This document shows, in pieces, positions 20,601 through 28,993 of a stretch of 64,000 bases of DNA. A program made the translations under genes and the position numbers. Position 1 is the stretch's first letter; every line of letters starts with the position of its first letter. The notes beneath the pieces are model-generated. The model was not told the DNA's origin. It worked only from the letters and a program-made list of their open reading frames with translations, and did not search any database. The stretch is from an uncultured Lachnospiraceae bacterium (GTDB lineage: Bacteria; Bacillota; Clostridia; Lachnospirales; Lachnospiraceae): positions 1-64,000 of the forward strand of contig CANQNE010000010.1 of the NCBI GenBank assembly GCA_947625135.1. The letters run 5' to 3'.

Positions 20601-22550
20601 TTATTTTATATGTTCTTTTGCATGATGGAAATAAGGCTTAAATTCTCTGCCCGTTCCTTTATAGAAGCGACTGAACAATTCGTAGTATTCCAGACGCAGT
20701 ACCTGAATCCCCACGATCAATCCCTCCAGTCCGCAGACAAACAGATTGCCCAGAACGACTACCACCCAGTTGGGAGAGCCCTGCTGCGCCCCCGCCAGCA
20801 TCAGCACCACTTCCATCATGGCTCCATGGCTGACGGCAAAAGCGCCGATCCGGACAAAGGAAAGCGTATTGGAAAAATAACTGAGCAGGATCTCAAACAG
20901 TTCAAAAAACATCTGAACAAAAAACATCACTTTTCCGTCCTGAATCAGCTTCTTTTTTTTGTCCAGCGCCCGGCAGATCGGTTCCTTGAATGCGATCAGC
21001 AGCAAAGGAAGGCCGAACAGCAGCGCCAGAACAATGGCGCCCGGGACAGGTCTGCCTGTCATAAATAAGATGATCACCGCAGCGGCTGCGCCGTAAAAGA
21101 CAAATCCTGCCAGACCATTCTGGTCAAAAAAGGCATATTCCTTATCTTTTGTCCGCAGGCCGTTGATAATGTGGAAAATCATCACAATGAGATTCAGTCC
21201 CATGCCAAAAGCGATGGCGATCACAAACACTGTGTTCAGCCGGCCGATAAGGGGCATGTCGCTCATAGCGGTAATAGGCCGGAGCCAGTATGCCTTGATG
21301 ATATCTTCAAAACCGAAAATGCTGCCGAACAGAAAACCAAACAGCATGGAAAAGATTCCCGCAAAGCCCACAATCGCGCCCAGATCAAATTTTTTGAATT
21401 TATACAGGAGAAAACCGCCGACAGCCAATACCGCTCCCTGACCCACATCGCCGAACATCCATCCGAAAATGAAGGCGTAAGTAAGCGCCACAAAAATAGT
21501 AGGGTCGATCTCTCCCTGAGCAGGAAGCCCGTACATGCGGATAAACATCTGGAAAGGCCGGAAGATGCCCGGATTTTTCAGTCTGGTGGGGGCGGGGTTG
21601 AATTCATCCGCCTCTTTATCCTCAAACAGAACGTCGATCTGCTCGTCGGATTCCGTTTCCTTCATCAGCGCCAGCGCTTCCTTTTCCGGCATCCAGCCGC
21701 AGAGAATGAAGTAAACCTTTTCGTCCTCCTTGGTACAGGCGGCCAGCTTCCGCACTTCAAAATGCTCCGACAGACCCTCATAGTGGGCTTTTGCCTGGAG
21801 AAAAAGAGATTTGTGCTTGCTCACCTGCTCCAGCAGCTTGTCGTTCACCGAGGCGATCTGATCATCCAGATTTTCTATGGTCTGGGCGATCGTCAAAAAC
21901 GGATTTTCTTCCTGCTGCAATTCCTTTGGCAGCTGTTCCCGGAGGGGGATAGGCTCAAAATGAAGGGAAGAATAAATGGCGTCGATCCGTTCCCGCATGC
22001 TAGCGGAGACAAAATATACGCCGTATACATATTCTGCGGTGGAATCGCATTTGAAATAAAGGGTGTCCGGAATTTTAGAGATATAATCCCGGAAGTTGTC
22101 ATAGTACTGCAGGGAAATACGGCCGAAGCAGTAATTGATAAAATCAAATTTTAAAATAGAAGAAAGCTGATGCTCCAGATTCTGAAAAGGATGGAGCAAA
22201 GCGGCGTAACCCTGCCACAGCTCCCGCTGTTCGCTGAGCGTCTTTTTTTCTTCTTCCAGCCCGCTGATAGCGGCGGATAGATCGTTGATGAGAACAGCCA
22301 TATCTCCGGAAAAAGTCTCTTCCGGTCCCGCCGGCTGCTGGGGATCTGTCAGGGTCAAAAGAGAATTGATCCTTGTCAGCGTTTCCTTGTAAGGATTTAC
22401 GTCTGTAAACGGCCTCAGATTGGGAACCGTCTTTAATTCCGACAGTGCGTTTTCCAAATGAATACTGTATTTACCAAGATAATCATCCAGCACCCTGTCG
22501 AACTCTTCCCGGGGTCCGGTGATACTGATAAATTTCATTTTTTCAACCAC
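20601..22550 (-). CDS. V-type ATPase membrane subunit I
   Basis: Stator subunit with the ion half-channels, related to the yeast Vph1 a-subunit. The 649 residues divide into an N-terminal cytoplasmic coiled-coil half (about 1-345) and a C-terminal half with seven or eight hydrophobic helices, including FGWMFGDVGQGAVL and SNTLSFVRIGAFAVSHGAMM, the latter carrying the key arginine. A GTG start at 22550 is set 10 nt after AGGAGG. It precedes K by 26 nt. Confidence 0.93.
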   Translation of the reverse strand: MVEKMKFISITGPREEFDRVLDDYLGKYSIHLENALSELKTVPNLRPFTDVNPYKETLTRINSLLTLTDPQQPAGPEETFSGDMAVLINDLSAAISGLEEEKKTLSEQRELWQGYAALLHPFQNLEHQLSSILKFDFINYCFGRISLQYYDNFRDYISKIPDTLYFKCDSTAEYVYGVYFVSASMRERIDAIYSSLHFEPIPLREQLPKELQQEENPFLTIAQTIENLDDQIASVNDKLLEQVSKHKSLFLQAKAHYEGLSEHFEVRKLAACTKEDEKVYFILCGWMPEKEALALMKETESDEQIDVLFEDKEADEFNPAPTRLKNPGIFRPFQMFIRMYGLPAQGEIDPTIFVALTYAFIFGWMFGDVGQGAVLAVGGFLLYKFKKFDLGAIVGFAGIFSMLFGFLFGSIFGFEDIIKAYWLRPITAMSDMPLIGRLNTVFVIAIAFGMGLNLIVMIFHIINGLRTKDKEYAFFDQNGLAGFVFYGAAAAVIILFMTGRPVPGAIVLALLFGLPLLLIAFKEPICRALDKKKKLIQDGKVMFFVQMFFELFEILLSYFSNTLSFVRIGAFAVSHGAMMEVVLMLAGAQQGSPNWVVVVLGNLFVCGLEGLIVGIQVLRLEYYELFSRFYKGTGREFKPYFHHAKEHIK

Positions 22551-22607
22551 GTCCGGTACACCTCCTTATATGATATTCTGCAAAAAGCAAGCGTCAGAGG
22601 ACGCACG

Positions 22608-23699
22608 TCAGGTCGTAATAAAATCAATAATCTCCCCGGTGTTCAGCCCGTAGCGGATGCCCTCCAGGGCAGTGGTGATCCGGGAAACCTCCGTTTCCTT
22701 CTGGTAAATATAAGAATTGATCACGGCGATGGAGTAGGGCCGGCTGCGCCGGTCGGAAAAATAAATGGTATTTAAGATCTGTTTCTGTAACTTTTCCAGC
22801 ATGCCCCGGTCAAAGCTCTCAGGAAATCTGTCCCGGTAGCGGCTGCCGTAATAAGTGCCCTTCAAGGCTCCCAGAAATTCTTCCGGGGTGGAAGTCTCAA
22901 TAAGAAGCCGAAGCTGGGGCCTGCGCAGCCGATAGTGTACAGGGATCAGAAGTCCGCTGATGTCCGCTGGGGACAGCATAAAATTTTTTTTGCACCGGTA
23001 GATCCACTGTATATTCAGAAGATCTACCTGACTGCCGATGCTCCGCTCGATCACTTCCAGATCCTTTCCGGAAAAATACCGGTCTCTTTTTCGCCAGAGA
23101 TTGGAAAAATAATACATATCCAGCGCCAGCTCATAGTCCAGAAGAGTGGGAGAGGAGGAGTCATAAACGGTTTTCAGGGGAGTTTCATAGCCGGTTCCCC
23201 GAAGGGCGGCGATCAGCTCCTCTATGGTTACGCTGTGAACAAGCGCGTAAACGTCGATATTTGCGTTCTTTATAAAATAAGGATGAAAATAAGGCGCAGG
23301 GGATTCCAGAGGGCGCTGAGATTCGCCGGCGGCGGAAGATTCCCAGAACTGATCCTCATCCAGTATGCGGTAAAGCTGGGATTTAATGATACCGGGAACA
23401 TAGCGTTGGAACAGCAGCTTCAGCATTGCCCGCTGCTCCTGATTGGAAAAATAATATATTTTTTGGAAGTCCACAAAGATGGCCTGCGCCAAAAGACTTT
23501 CGATCTCGCCCCGGTGCATGTGGCGTTCGTCCATATCCGCAAACAGACTATGATAGCCGGGGTGATTTTTTAAGAAAGCCACTGCGTCCGGAATGCCGGA
23601 CAGAGAGGACAGCTCTATAAAATCTGCCTCGGTCAGCAGCCGGCCCTGCATGGCCCGGATCTTTGCCGTGATCCCGCTGTATGCCGCGATCCCCTTCAT
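22608..23699 (-). CDS. V-type ATPase subunit C (d-type)
   Basis: Funnel-shaped connector that sits on the K ring and receives the D-F shaft. At 363 residues it is all-helical with three repeated halves. Recognisable are AYSGITAKIRAMQGRLLTEADF at the start and DLLNIQWIYRCKKNFMLSPADI near 225, typical of archaeal/bacterial AtpC. GGGAG precedes the ATG. It is second in the operon, between the G/H-like gene and subunit I. Confidence 0.9.
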   Translation of the reverse strand: MKGIAAYSGITAKIRAMQGRLLTEADFIELSSLSGIPDAVAFLKNHPGYHSLFADMDERHMHRGEIESLLAQAIFVDFQKIYYFSNQEQRAMLKLLFQRYVPGIIKSQLYRILDEDQFWESSAAGESQRPLESPAPYFHPYFIKNANIDVYALVHSVTIEELIAALRGTGYETPLKTVYDSSSPTLLDYELALDMYYFSNLWRKRDRYFSGKDLEVIERSIGSQVDLLNIQWIYRCKKNFMLSPADISGLLIPVHYRLRRPQLRLLIETSTPEEFLGALKGTYYGSRYRDRFPESFDRGMLEKLQKQILNTIYFSDRRSRPYSIAVINSYIYQKETEVSRITTALEGIRYGLNTGEIIDFITT

Positions 23700-23736
23700 A
23701 ATAAACTCCCTTTCTTATCATGCTGCTTTTTGAAAA

Positions 23737-24048
23737 TCAATTTGCCAGAACCCGCTGCAGGATCTGGGAAGCCAGCTCCCTGCCGTGATCCCGGTATTCT
23801 GTATTCAGGGCAACCAGAGCCTTCTGCGTGTTCACGTGCAGTTTTTTGATATCCTGTTCACGCTTTTTTGCCAGCCTGCCGGAAAGAACCTGCAGCGCTT
23901 CTTCCGTTTTTGCATCTACTTCCCGTTCATAGGCGGTCTTTTTTTCGTCATACTCTTTTGCCAGCTGCTGCTTTTGCAGGTTTGCCTGATCGATCATACT
24001 GACAGCACTTTTTTCTATTTGCTCTAATTGCTGGATCAGTTTATCCAT
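23737..24048 (-). CDS. V-type ATPase subunit G/H-like coiled coil
   Basis: A 103-residue protein, almost wholly a charged coiled coil (MDKLIQQLEQIEKSAVSMIDQA onwards), with the size and look of the peripheral-stalk subunit called G, H or NtpF. It should pair with subunit E. The assignment rests on shape and first place in the ATPase operon more than on strict motifs. AAAGGAGG lies 7 nt before the ATG. The operon promoter must lie in 24049-24319 but I see no strong match on that strand. Confidence 0.78.
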   Translation of the reverse strand: MDKLIQQLEQIEKSAVSMIDQANLQKQQLAKEYDEKKTAYEREVDAKTEEALQVLSGRLAKKREQDIKKLHVNTQKALVALNTEYRDHGRELASQILQRVLAN

Positions 24049-24319
24049 CCAAAAACCTCCTTTGATTTTCTGCTCCCAATATAAATAAGAAAGAAACGAT
24101 CTGATATTGTGTATAGATCTCCATAATTAAAACTTATATTACTCTTTTTCAAAAAATTTTCAAGAACAAAATTTACAAAAAATCTGGCAAAAAACTGTCT
24201 ATATATGCTATTATTACATAAGGAAAAATGTGCCTGAAAAAACGGGTGGTAAGAAAGTTCAATATCTCGGAAATTTATGATTAAAAATAAGTAAAAGTTA
24301 TGAAATAAGAGGAACAGAC
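24049..24319. other. Divergent intergenic region, V-ATPase operon / trmB
   Basis: AT-rich spacer that must hold the promoters for the leftward ATPase operon and rightward trmB. I find no clear TTGACA/TATAAT pair for either, no riboswitch-like conservation and no ORF. Confidence 0.4.
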
Positions 24320-25000
24320 ATGAGACTGAGAAATATAAAAGGTTCCAGAGAAATTATCGCAGACAGCGACTATGTTGTGCATGAAGAAACGCTGCAGAAA
24401 GGGAAATGGCACAGTCTCTTTGGAAACGACGCTCCGATCTATGTGGAGATCGGCATGGGGAAAGGACAGTTTCTGATGGCGCTGGCAAAGGCGAATCCCC
24501 GGAAAAATTTTGTTGGGATCGAGAAATATTCCAGCGTGCTGCTGCGGGCCATTGAAAAACAGCAGGAGGAGGCGCTCCCCAATCTGAAATTTATCCGGAT
24601 GGACGCGGAATATATCACAGATGTGTTCGGGCCGGGAGAAGCGGCGGGAATATATCTGAATTTTTCTGATCCGTGGCCGAAGGATCGGCATGCCAAGCGC
24701 AGGCTTACGTCCCGGCAGTTTTTGAAGCGTTATGAGCAGATTCTTGCAGAGGACGGCATTGTCCAGTTTAAGACGGATAATCAGGCGTTATTTGCCTTTT
24801 CACTGGAGGAGCTGAAGGAAGGGGGATGGACCCTGCTGTGCTGTACAAAGGATCTTCATCAGGATAAGATCTTGTGCGAAGGCAATATTATGACGGAATA
24901 TGAGGAACGGTTTTCTTCTATGGGAAATCCTATCTGCATGATGCGGATGAAACCGGCAGAGACGGCCGTTTCTTTGAAAGAAAAATCAGATGAAAAATGA
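24320..25000 (+). CDS. trmB: tRNA (guanine-N7-)-methyltransferase TrmB
   Basis: Methylates G46 in the tRNA variable loop using S-adenosylmethionine. The 226 residues contain the SAM loop EIGMGKGQF (near 43-51), GIEKYSS, NFSDPWPKDRHAKRRLT (near 115-131), and FKTDN near 155, all TrmB hallmarks. Length is normal apart from a short charged tail. AGAGGAACAGAC precedes the ATG. Confidence 0.95.
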   Translation: MRLRNIKGSREIIADSDYVVHEETLQKGKWHSLFGNDAPIYVEIGMGKGQFLMALAKANPRKNFVGIEKYSSVLLRAIEKQQEEALPNLKFIRMDAEYITDVFGPGEAAGIYLNFSDPWPKDRHAKRRLTSRQFLKRYEQILAEDGIVQFKTDNQALFAFSLEELKEGGWTLLCCTKDLHQDKILCEGNIMTEYEERFSSMGNPICMMRMKPAETAVSLKEKSDEK

Positions 25001-25082
25001 TCGGAATCCGGCTTTTTGCGGTATGGATAATCGGGGAAATACCGCATATACTGTAAACAGATCACAGCAATGGAGTTTGGCT

Positions 25083-25223
25083 ATGGCGCCCGGTAAATGG
25101 AAACAACGTTTACAGCAGAAGATGTATAATCAACGGGGCTTGAGAAAACGGGCTTCCGTCATCGGAAAGTCGCTGAATGAAGTAAAGGAATTCATTGACA
25201 GGCCCGGAAAAAAGAAAAAGTAG
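25083..25223 (+). CDS. Small basic hypothetical protein
   Basis: A 46-codon frame, MAPGKWKQRLQQKMYN onward, ending in KKKK. It is very basic. GGAG lies 7 nt before the ATG at 25083, and trxA follows 41 nt downstream on the same strand. It could be a small nucleic-acid-binding protein, but I do not recognise a family. An upstream in-frame ATG (24990) overlaps trmB and lacks a ribosome site. Confidence 0.45.
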   Translation: MAPGKWKQRLQQKMYNQRGLRKRASVIGKSLNEVKEFIDRPGKKKK

Positions 25224-25264
25224 CAAAATAGAATGGTCTTGAATGGCCGGAAAAGGAGGAACTT

Positions 25265-25570
25265 ATGGAACTTACCAAGGAAAATTTTGAGGCGGAGGTA
25301 CTGCAGAGTGAAATCCCGGTTCTTGTGGATTTTTATGCAGATTGGTGCGGCCCCTGTAAAATGATGTCGCCTGTTGTGGAAGCATTGGGCGCTCAGGCGG
25401 ATGGCCGGTATAAGGTAGCAAAACTGAATATTGACGAGGAGATGGAGATCGCGGTTCGTTACGGGGTGATGTCCATTCCCACATTTATTCTGTTTAAGGA
25501 AGGCAAAAGCGCTGCAACGGCCATCGGTTCCATGTCGGAAGAAGAACTGAAAAACAAACTGGGGCTGTAA
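25265..25570 (+). CDS. trxA: Thioredoxin
   Basis: Cytoplasmic dithiol reductase. The 101 residues carry the active site WCGPCK at 27-32 in the context VDFYADWCGPCKMMSPV, and the cis-proline block GVMSIPTFILFKEG near 70. Length is standard. AAAGGAGG is 6 nt before the ATG. No thioredoxin reductase is adjacent. Confidence 0.95.
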   Translation: MELTKENFEAEVLQSEIPVLVDFYADWCGPCKMMSPVVEALGAQADGRYKVAKLNIDEEMEIAVRYGVMSIPTFILFKEGKSAATAIGSMSEEELKNKLGL

Positions 25571-25623
25571 AAGAGGCCCTCTGACGGAATTTTATTTTTT
25601 ATGAAAAAATTGTGAAAAAATGC

Positions 25624-25652
25624 TTGCATTTGCTGGAAAGTTAGTATATAAT
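25624..25652 (+). promoter_or_regulatory. Promoter of tRNA-Lys
   Basis: TTGCAT (25624-25629), 17 nt, TATAAT (25647-25652), 23 nt before the mature tRNA. Confidence 0.8.
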
Positions 25653-25674
25653 TGCAAATGCGTTATAAAGGCGT

Positions 25675-25747
25675 GGGCTTCTAGCTCATTTGGTAGAGCA
25701 CCTGACTCTTAATCAGGGTGTGCAGGGTTCGAGCCCCTGGAGGCCCA
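25675..25747 (+). tRNA. tRNA-Lys (anticodon CTT)
   Basis: 73 nt. The acceptor stem pairs GGGCTTC with GAGGCCC, with discriminator A. The anticodon stem is CCTGA/TCAGG around CTCTTAA, giving CTT (reads AAG). The T arm contains GGTTCGAGCC. No encoded CCA. Confidence 0.95.
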
Positions 25748-25752
25748 TTTAT

Positions 25753-25803
25753 AAAGCACTGATTTTGAAGGCATGTGAACTTCGGGGTTGGTGCTTTAAT
25801 TTT
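25753..25803 (+). terminator. Possible terminator after tRNA-Lys
   Basis: AAAGCAC (25753-25759) and GTGCTTT (25791-25797) form a 7-bp stem with a long internal region, followed by AATTTT. It is weaker than the other terminators here; read-through into tRNA-Pro is plausible. Confidence 0.4.
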
Positions 25804-25861
25804 AAAAAAAGCCCTGCCTTATGAAAACGGAATATACAAAAACCGCGAAAAGTAAGGCTTT

Positions 25862-25935
25862 CGGCGCGTGGCTCAGTTTGGTAGAGCGCAGCGTTCGGGA
25901 CGCTGAGGCCGCAGGTTCAAATCCTGTCGCGCCGA
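25862..25935 (+). tRNA. tRNA-Pro (anticodon CGG)
   Basis: 74 nt. The acceptor stem pairs CGGCGCG with CGCGCCG, with discriminator A. The anticodon stem is CAGCG/CGCTG around TTCGGGA, giving CGG. The T arm contains GGTTCAAATCC. No encoded CCA. Confidence 0.95.
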
Positions 25936-25937
25936 CT

Positions 25938-25966
25938 AAACACCTGTGAAAGCAGGTGTTTTTTTG
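25938..25966 (+). terminator. Terminator after tRNA-Pro
   Basis: AAACACCTG and CAGGTGTTT form a 9-bp stem with a 6-nt loop running into a T tract, directly behind the tRNA. Confidence 0.88.
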
Positions 25967-26014
25967 TGCAAAAGGAAAAGAATAAACAAAAATTATAAAC
26001 AACAAAAGAAAATG

Positions 26015-26043
26015 ATGAAATTCTTTTTTAATTATGCTATAAT
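26015..26043 (+). promoter_or_regulatory. Likely promoter of the rhomboid gene
   Basis: ATGAAA (26015-26020), 17 nt, TATAAT (26038-26043). A transcript from here starts near 26050, so translation of the rhomboid gene must begin downstream of that point. Confidence 0.55.
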
Positions 26044-26107
26044 ACATCCAGTAAATCTGGCCGGGCGGCCGGTACATAGAAAACAAAGCAACAGGAATGA
26101 GATAAGT

Positions 26108-26713
26108 TTGAATCTGAACGACAACTATATCCCAAAAGCAACTACGCTGCTCATATTGATCAATATACTGGTATTTGCGGTGCTGGAGCTGCTTGGAAAC
26201 ACGGAGGACGCCTCTTTTATGGCCAGTCACGGCGCCCTGTCTGTTTCGGCCGTGGAGTCGGGTCGGCAGTATGTGCTGTTTACCGCCATGTTTCTGCACT
26301 TTGGATTTTTGCATCTGCTGAACAACATGTTCGTGTTATTTTTTGTGGGCAGATATCTGGAACAGGAGATCGGCCCGGCAGCATTTACCGTCGTTTATAT
26401 TTTTGGAGGCCTTTTTGGGAATGTGATCTCACTCTGGCGGCAGTACCAGAGCGCCAGGATCAGCATTTCCGCCGGTGCCAGCGGCGCGGTATTCGCGGTG
26501 ATCGGCGCCCTGTTTCTCCTTGTACTGCTCCGCTGCGGCAGACTGGCCCAGATGCGCAGGCAGGGAGTGATCATGATGGTGCTGCTCAGTGTGTATCAGG
26601 GCTATACCGCCATCGGTGTGGACAATGCCGCTCATATCGCCGGACTCTGCGCCGGTATTGTCATCAGCGGCATTTATTATTTTGCAAAGAAATACAGGAG
26701 GCAGCAGGAGTAA
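26108..26713 (+). CDS. Rhomboid-family intramembrane serine protease
   Basis: Cleaves membrane proteins within the bilayer. The catalytic dyad is visible: Ser in SAGASGAVFA (about residue 125) and His in NAAHIAGLCAG (about 176); HFGFLHLLNNMFVL near 64-77 is the conserved oxyanion-side helix. Six hydrophobic segments fit a six-helix core. I use TTG 26108 (201 aa), since the frame upstream runs back through the promoter and tRNA terminator; the ribosome site (AGGA, 11 nt off) is modest. Substrates unknown. Confidence 0.85.
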   Translation: MNLNDNYIPKATTLLILINILVFAVLELLGNTEDASFMASHGALSVSAVESGRQYVLFTAMFLHFGFLHLLNNMFVLFFVGRYLEQEIGPAAFTVVYIFGGLFGNVISLWRQYQSARISISAGASGAVFAVIGALFLLVLLRCGRLAQMRRQGVIMMVLLSVYQGYTAIGVDNAAHIAGLCAGIVISGIYYFAKKYRRQQE

Positions 26714-26738
26714 AGACTGTCTGCGGAAGGGAGAAGCA

Positions 26739-27149
26739 ATGCAGGATTGTATTTTCTGTAAGATCGCCAACGGGGAGATTCCGTCGGCAACCATTTATGA
26801 AGATGAGGATTTCAGAGGAATTTTGGATCTGGGGCCGGCAAGCAGGGGACACGGACTGCTTTTGCCGAAAAAGCATTTTGCAGATATCTTTGCCCTTGAC
26901 GATCAGACCGCTTCCAGGGCGCTTGTAGCTGCGAAGCATCTTGCGGCCAGTATGAAGAAAGCGCTAAACTGTGAGGGACTGAATATTCTGCAGAATAACG
27001 GCCAGCTGGCCGGACAGTCGGTTTTTCACTTTCATATTCATTTGATTCCCCGGTATCAGGGGGATGCGGTAGGGCTGCCGGCATGGAAGCCGGGAGAAGC
27101 CGCAAAGGAAGAGCTGGAGGAGATCGCGCAGGCAATCCGGAATGCTTAA
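26739..27149 (+). CDS. HIT-family nucleotide hydrolase/transferase
   Basis: Histidine-triad protein of the Hint branch, acting on nucleoside phosphoramidates or similar AMP conjugates. The 136 residues start CIFCKIANGEIPS, and carry GHGLLLPKKHF near 40 and the triad HFHIHLIPR near 92. GGAAGGGAG is close before ATG 26739. It overlaps nothing and follows the rhomboid gene by 25 nt, so co-transcription is likely. Confidence 0.93.
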   Translation: MQDCIFCKIANGEIPSATIYEDEDFRGILDLGPASRGHGLLLPKKHFADIFALDDQTASRALVAAKHLAASMKKALNCEGLNILQNNGQLAGQSVFHFHIHLIPRYQGDAVGLPAWKPGEAAKEELEEIAQAIRNA

Positions 27150-27226
27150 AAGGCAGGAAAACGCCGATGAGATTGCGGAGAACTCTGCAGCGAGAAAGAA
27201 CAAAAGAAGAGCAATGGGGATGTAAA

Positions 27227-27835
27227 ATGAAAAACCGGGCGGATTTAGATTTTGACGAATTATACAATAAGTATGCAAATTTGGTTTTTCATATTGCAAT
27301 GGAAAGAATGAACGATAGCTATGTGGCGGAAGATATTGCACAGGAAGTCTTTCTGAGGCTGGATCAATATCTGAAAACGTTCGAGAACGACGAGCATGTG
27401 AAGGCGTGGCTGATTCGTGTTACTTCCAATCTGTGTACGGATTACCAGAGAAAGACGTTTCCGGAATTGCGTGGTGATCTGGATGAAAATGAGATCGGGC
27501 TGATACAGGAGGACGTCATTGACAGAAGCATCGATTTCTGGGATGCACAGAATCAGATCGAAGCTGTATTCAATAAGTTGTATAAGAAAAATAAACGATG
27601 GTATAAAATCACCATGGAAACCTATTACGGCCACAAAAGCAACGCGGAATTGGCGGAGGAATTTCATACAACGCCCAATGCGCTGGGTTCTTTGCAGTAT
27701 CGGATCAGACGATGGCTCGGCAAGGAGCTGTTGCGGCAAAATCAGGATTTAAAATATCTTTATGATAAAATCTGTCAGGAAGAATCGGACATGGATGGCC
27801 TTAAAGGAAACAGCATGCCGGAGCATAACTTCTGA
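27227..27835 (+). CDS. RNA polymerase sigma factor, ECF-like
   Basis: Sigma-70 family factor of 202 residues. Region 2 is clear: DELYNKYANLVFHIAMERM, then YVAEDIAQEVFLRLDQYL, and AWLIRVTSNLCTDYQRK. Region 4 is looser: NAELAEEFHTTPNALGSLQYRIRRWLGKEL. ATG 27227 follows GGGGATGTAAA. The membrane protein at 28994, beyond murG on the opposite strand, could be its anti-sigma partner; that is inference. Target promoters are not visible. Confidence 0.85.
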   Translation: MKNRADLDFDELYNKYANLVFHIAMERMNDSYVAEDIAQEVFLRLDQYLKTFENDEHVKAWLIRVTSNLCTDYQRKTFPELRGDLDENEIGLIQEDVIDRSIDFWDAQNQIEAVFNKLYKKNKRWYKITMETYYGHKSNAELAEEFHTTPNALGSLQYRIRRWLGKELLRQNQDLKYLYDKICQEESDMDGLKGNSMPEHNF

Positions 27836-27839
27836 AGCA

Positions 27840-28910
27840 TTATTTCCCGGCGGCCAGTTCATTCAGCAGAGAAGTGATCTGTCCGATGGAATCTGATAGC
27901 TGACTTTTTTCCATGGCGTCAATGTAAGTCTGGCGGTTTTGATAAACCTCCCTCACGGCGTCTGTAAGCCGTTCAATGGTAAGATCCTCCTCCGGGATAA
28001 CAACGCTGAAGCCCTGTTTTTCAAAGGAAGCGGCGTTTAAGATCTGATCGCCCCGGCTTGCCTTGGCGGACAGCGGGATCAGAACATTGGGTTTTTTCAG
28101 GGCCAGCAGCTCGCAGATCGCGTTGGCGCCCGCCCGGGAGATGACAACATGGGCGGCTGCAAACAGATCCGCCAGCTCCTTCTTGATATATTCGTACTGG
28201 ACGTAACCGTCGATCCCATTATAGGCGGGATCCACTTTATCCTTGCCGCAGAGATGGATCACCTGAAATTCTTTTGTCAGTTCAGGGAGCGCGGCGCGGA
28301 CAGACTGATTGACAATGACGGAGCCTGTGCTGCCGCCGATGACAAGGAGCACCGGTTTGTTGGCGGTAAAGCCGCAGAAATCCAGGGCGGCAAGGGCATT
28401 TCCGGAGAGCAGCTCGCTGCGGATGGGAGACCCGGTCAGGATGGCTTTTCCTTCGGGAAGCAGATCCAGCGTTTCCGGGAAATTACAGCAGACCTTGCTT
28501 GCGGAGGACAGGCAGAGCTTATTGGCAAGTCCCGGCGTCATGTCGGATTCGTGGATGACTGCGGGAATCTTACATTTTTTGGCGGCAAGTACAACGGGAA
28601 CGGAGACAAACCCGCCTTTGGAGAATACCACATCAGGCTGCAGCTCCTTCATCAGTTTGACAGCCTGCCGGTACCCTTTGATCACCCGAAAAGGATCCGT
28701 GAAATTCTTGAGGTCAAAATACCGGCGGAATTTTCCGGAGGAAATACCGTGATAGGGGATCTTGAAGTCCTCGATCAGCTTTTTTTCGATGCCGTCGTAG
28801 GAGCCGATATACTGAATGTCAAAGTCCAGCTCCCGAAGGCGGGGCAGCAGTGCGATATTCGGGGTTACATGTCCGGCGGTGCCGCCGCCGGTAAGTACGA
28901 TTCGTTTCAT
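27840..28910 (-). CDS. murG: MurG-type UDP-GlcNAc:lipid I N-acetylglucosaminyltransferase
   Basis: Makes lipid II by adding GlcNAc to lipid I at the inner membrane face. The 356 residues start RIVLTGGGTAGHVTPNIALL, the glycine loop of MurG, with GGSTGS near 195 and AGANAICELLALKKPNVLIPLS near 260, the donor-binding signature. It lies alone, on the opposite strand to its neighbours and outside a dcw cluster; it resembles the longer second type of MurG seen in many Firmicutes. The stop is 5 nt from that of the sigma gene. Confidence 0.92.
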   Translation of the reverse strand: MKRIVLTGGGTAGHVTPNIALLPRLRELDFDIQYIGSYDGIEKKLIEDFKIPYHGISSGKFRRYFDLKNFTDPFRVIKGYRQAVKLMKELQPDVVFSKGGFVSVPVVLAAKKCKIPAVIHESDMTPGLANKLCLSSASKVCCNFPETLDLLPEGKAILTGSPIRSELLSGNALAALDFCGFTANKPVLLVIGGSTGSVIVNQSVRAALPELTKEFQVIHLCGKDKVDPAYNGIDGYVQYEYIKKELADLFAAAHVVISRAGANAICELLALKKPNVLIPLSAKASRGDQILNAASFEKQGFSVVIPEEDLTIERLTDAVREVYQNRQTYIDAMEKSQLSDSIGQITSLLNELAAGK

Positions 28911-28993
28911 AATGAAGTCTCCGTTTCATTGCTATGTTTAGATATGATTATTTTACATGGATTTACGAGAAAGGTCAAGGGAGGATGCCGATT

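Noticed and set aside
24990-25223. 77-codon version of the small ORF after trmB
   Set aside because: Its start overlaps the trmB 3' end without a ribosome site; the ATG at 25083 is better placed.
25946-26107. N-terminal extension of the rhomboid protein
   Set aside because: It overlaps the tRNA-Pro terminator and a promoter -10 box, so transcription starts after it.
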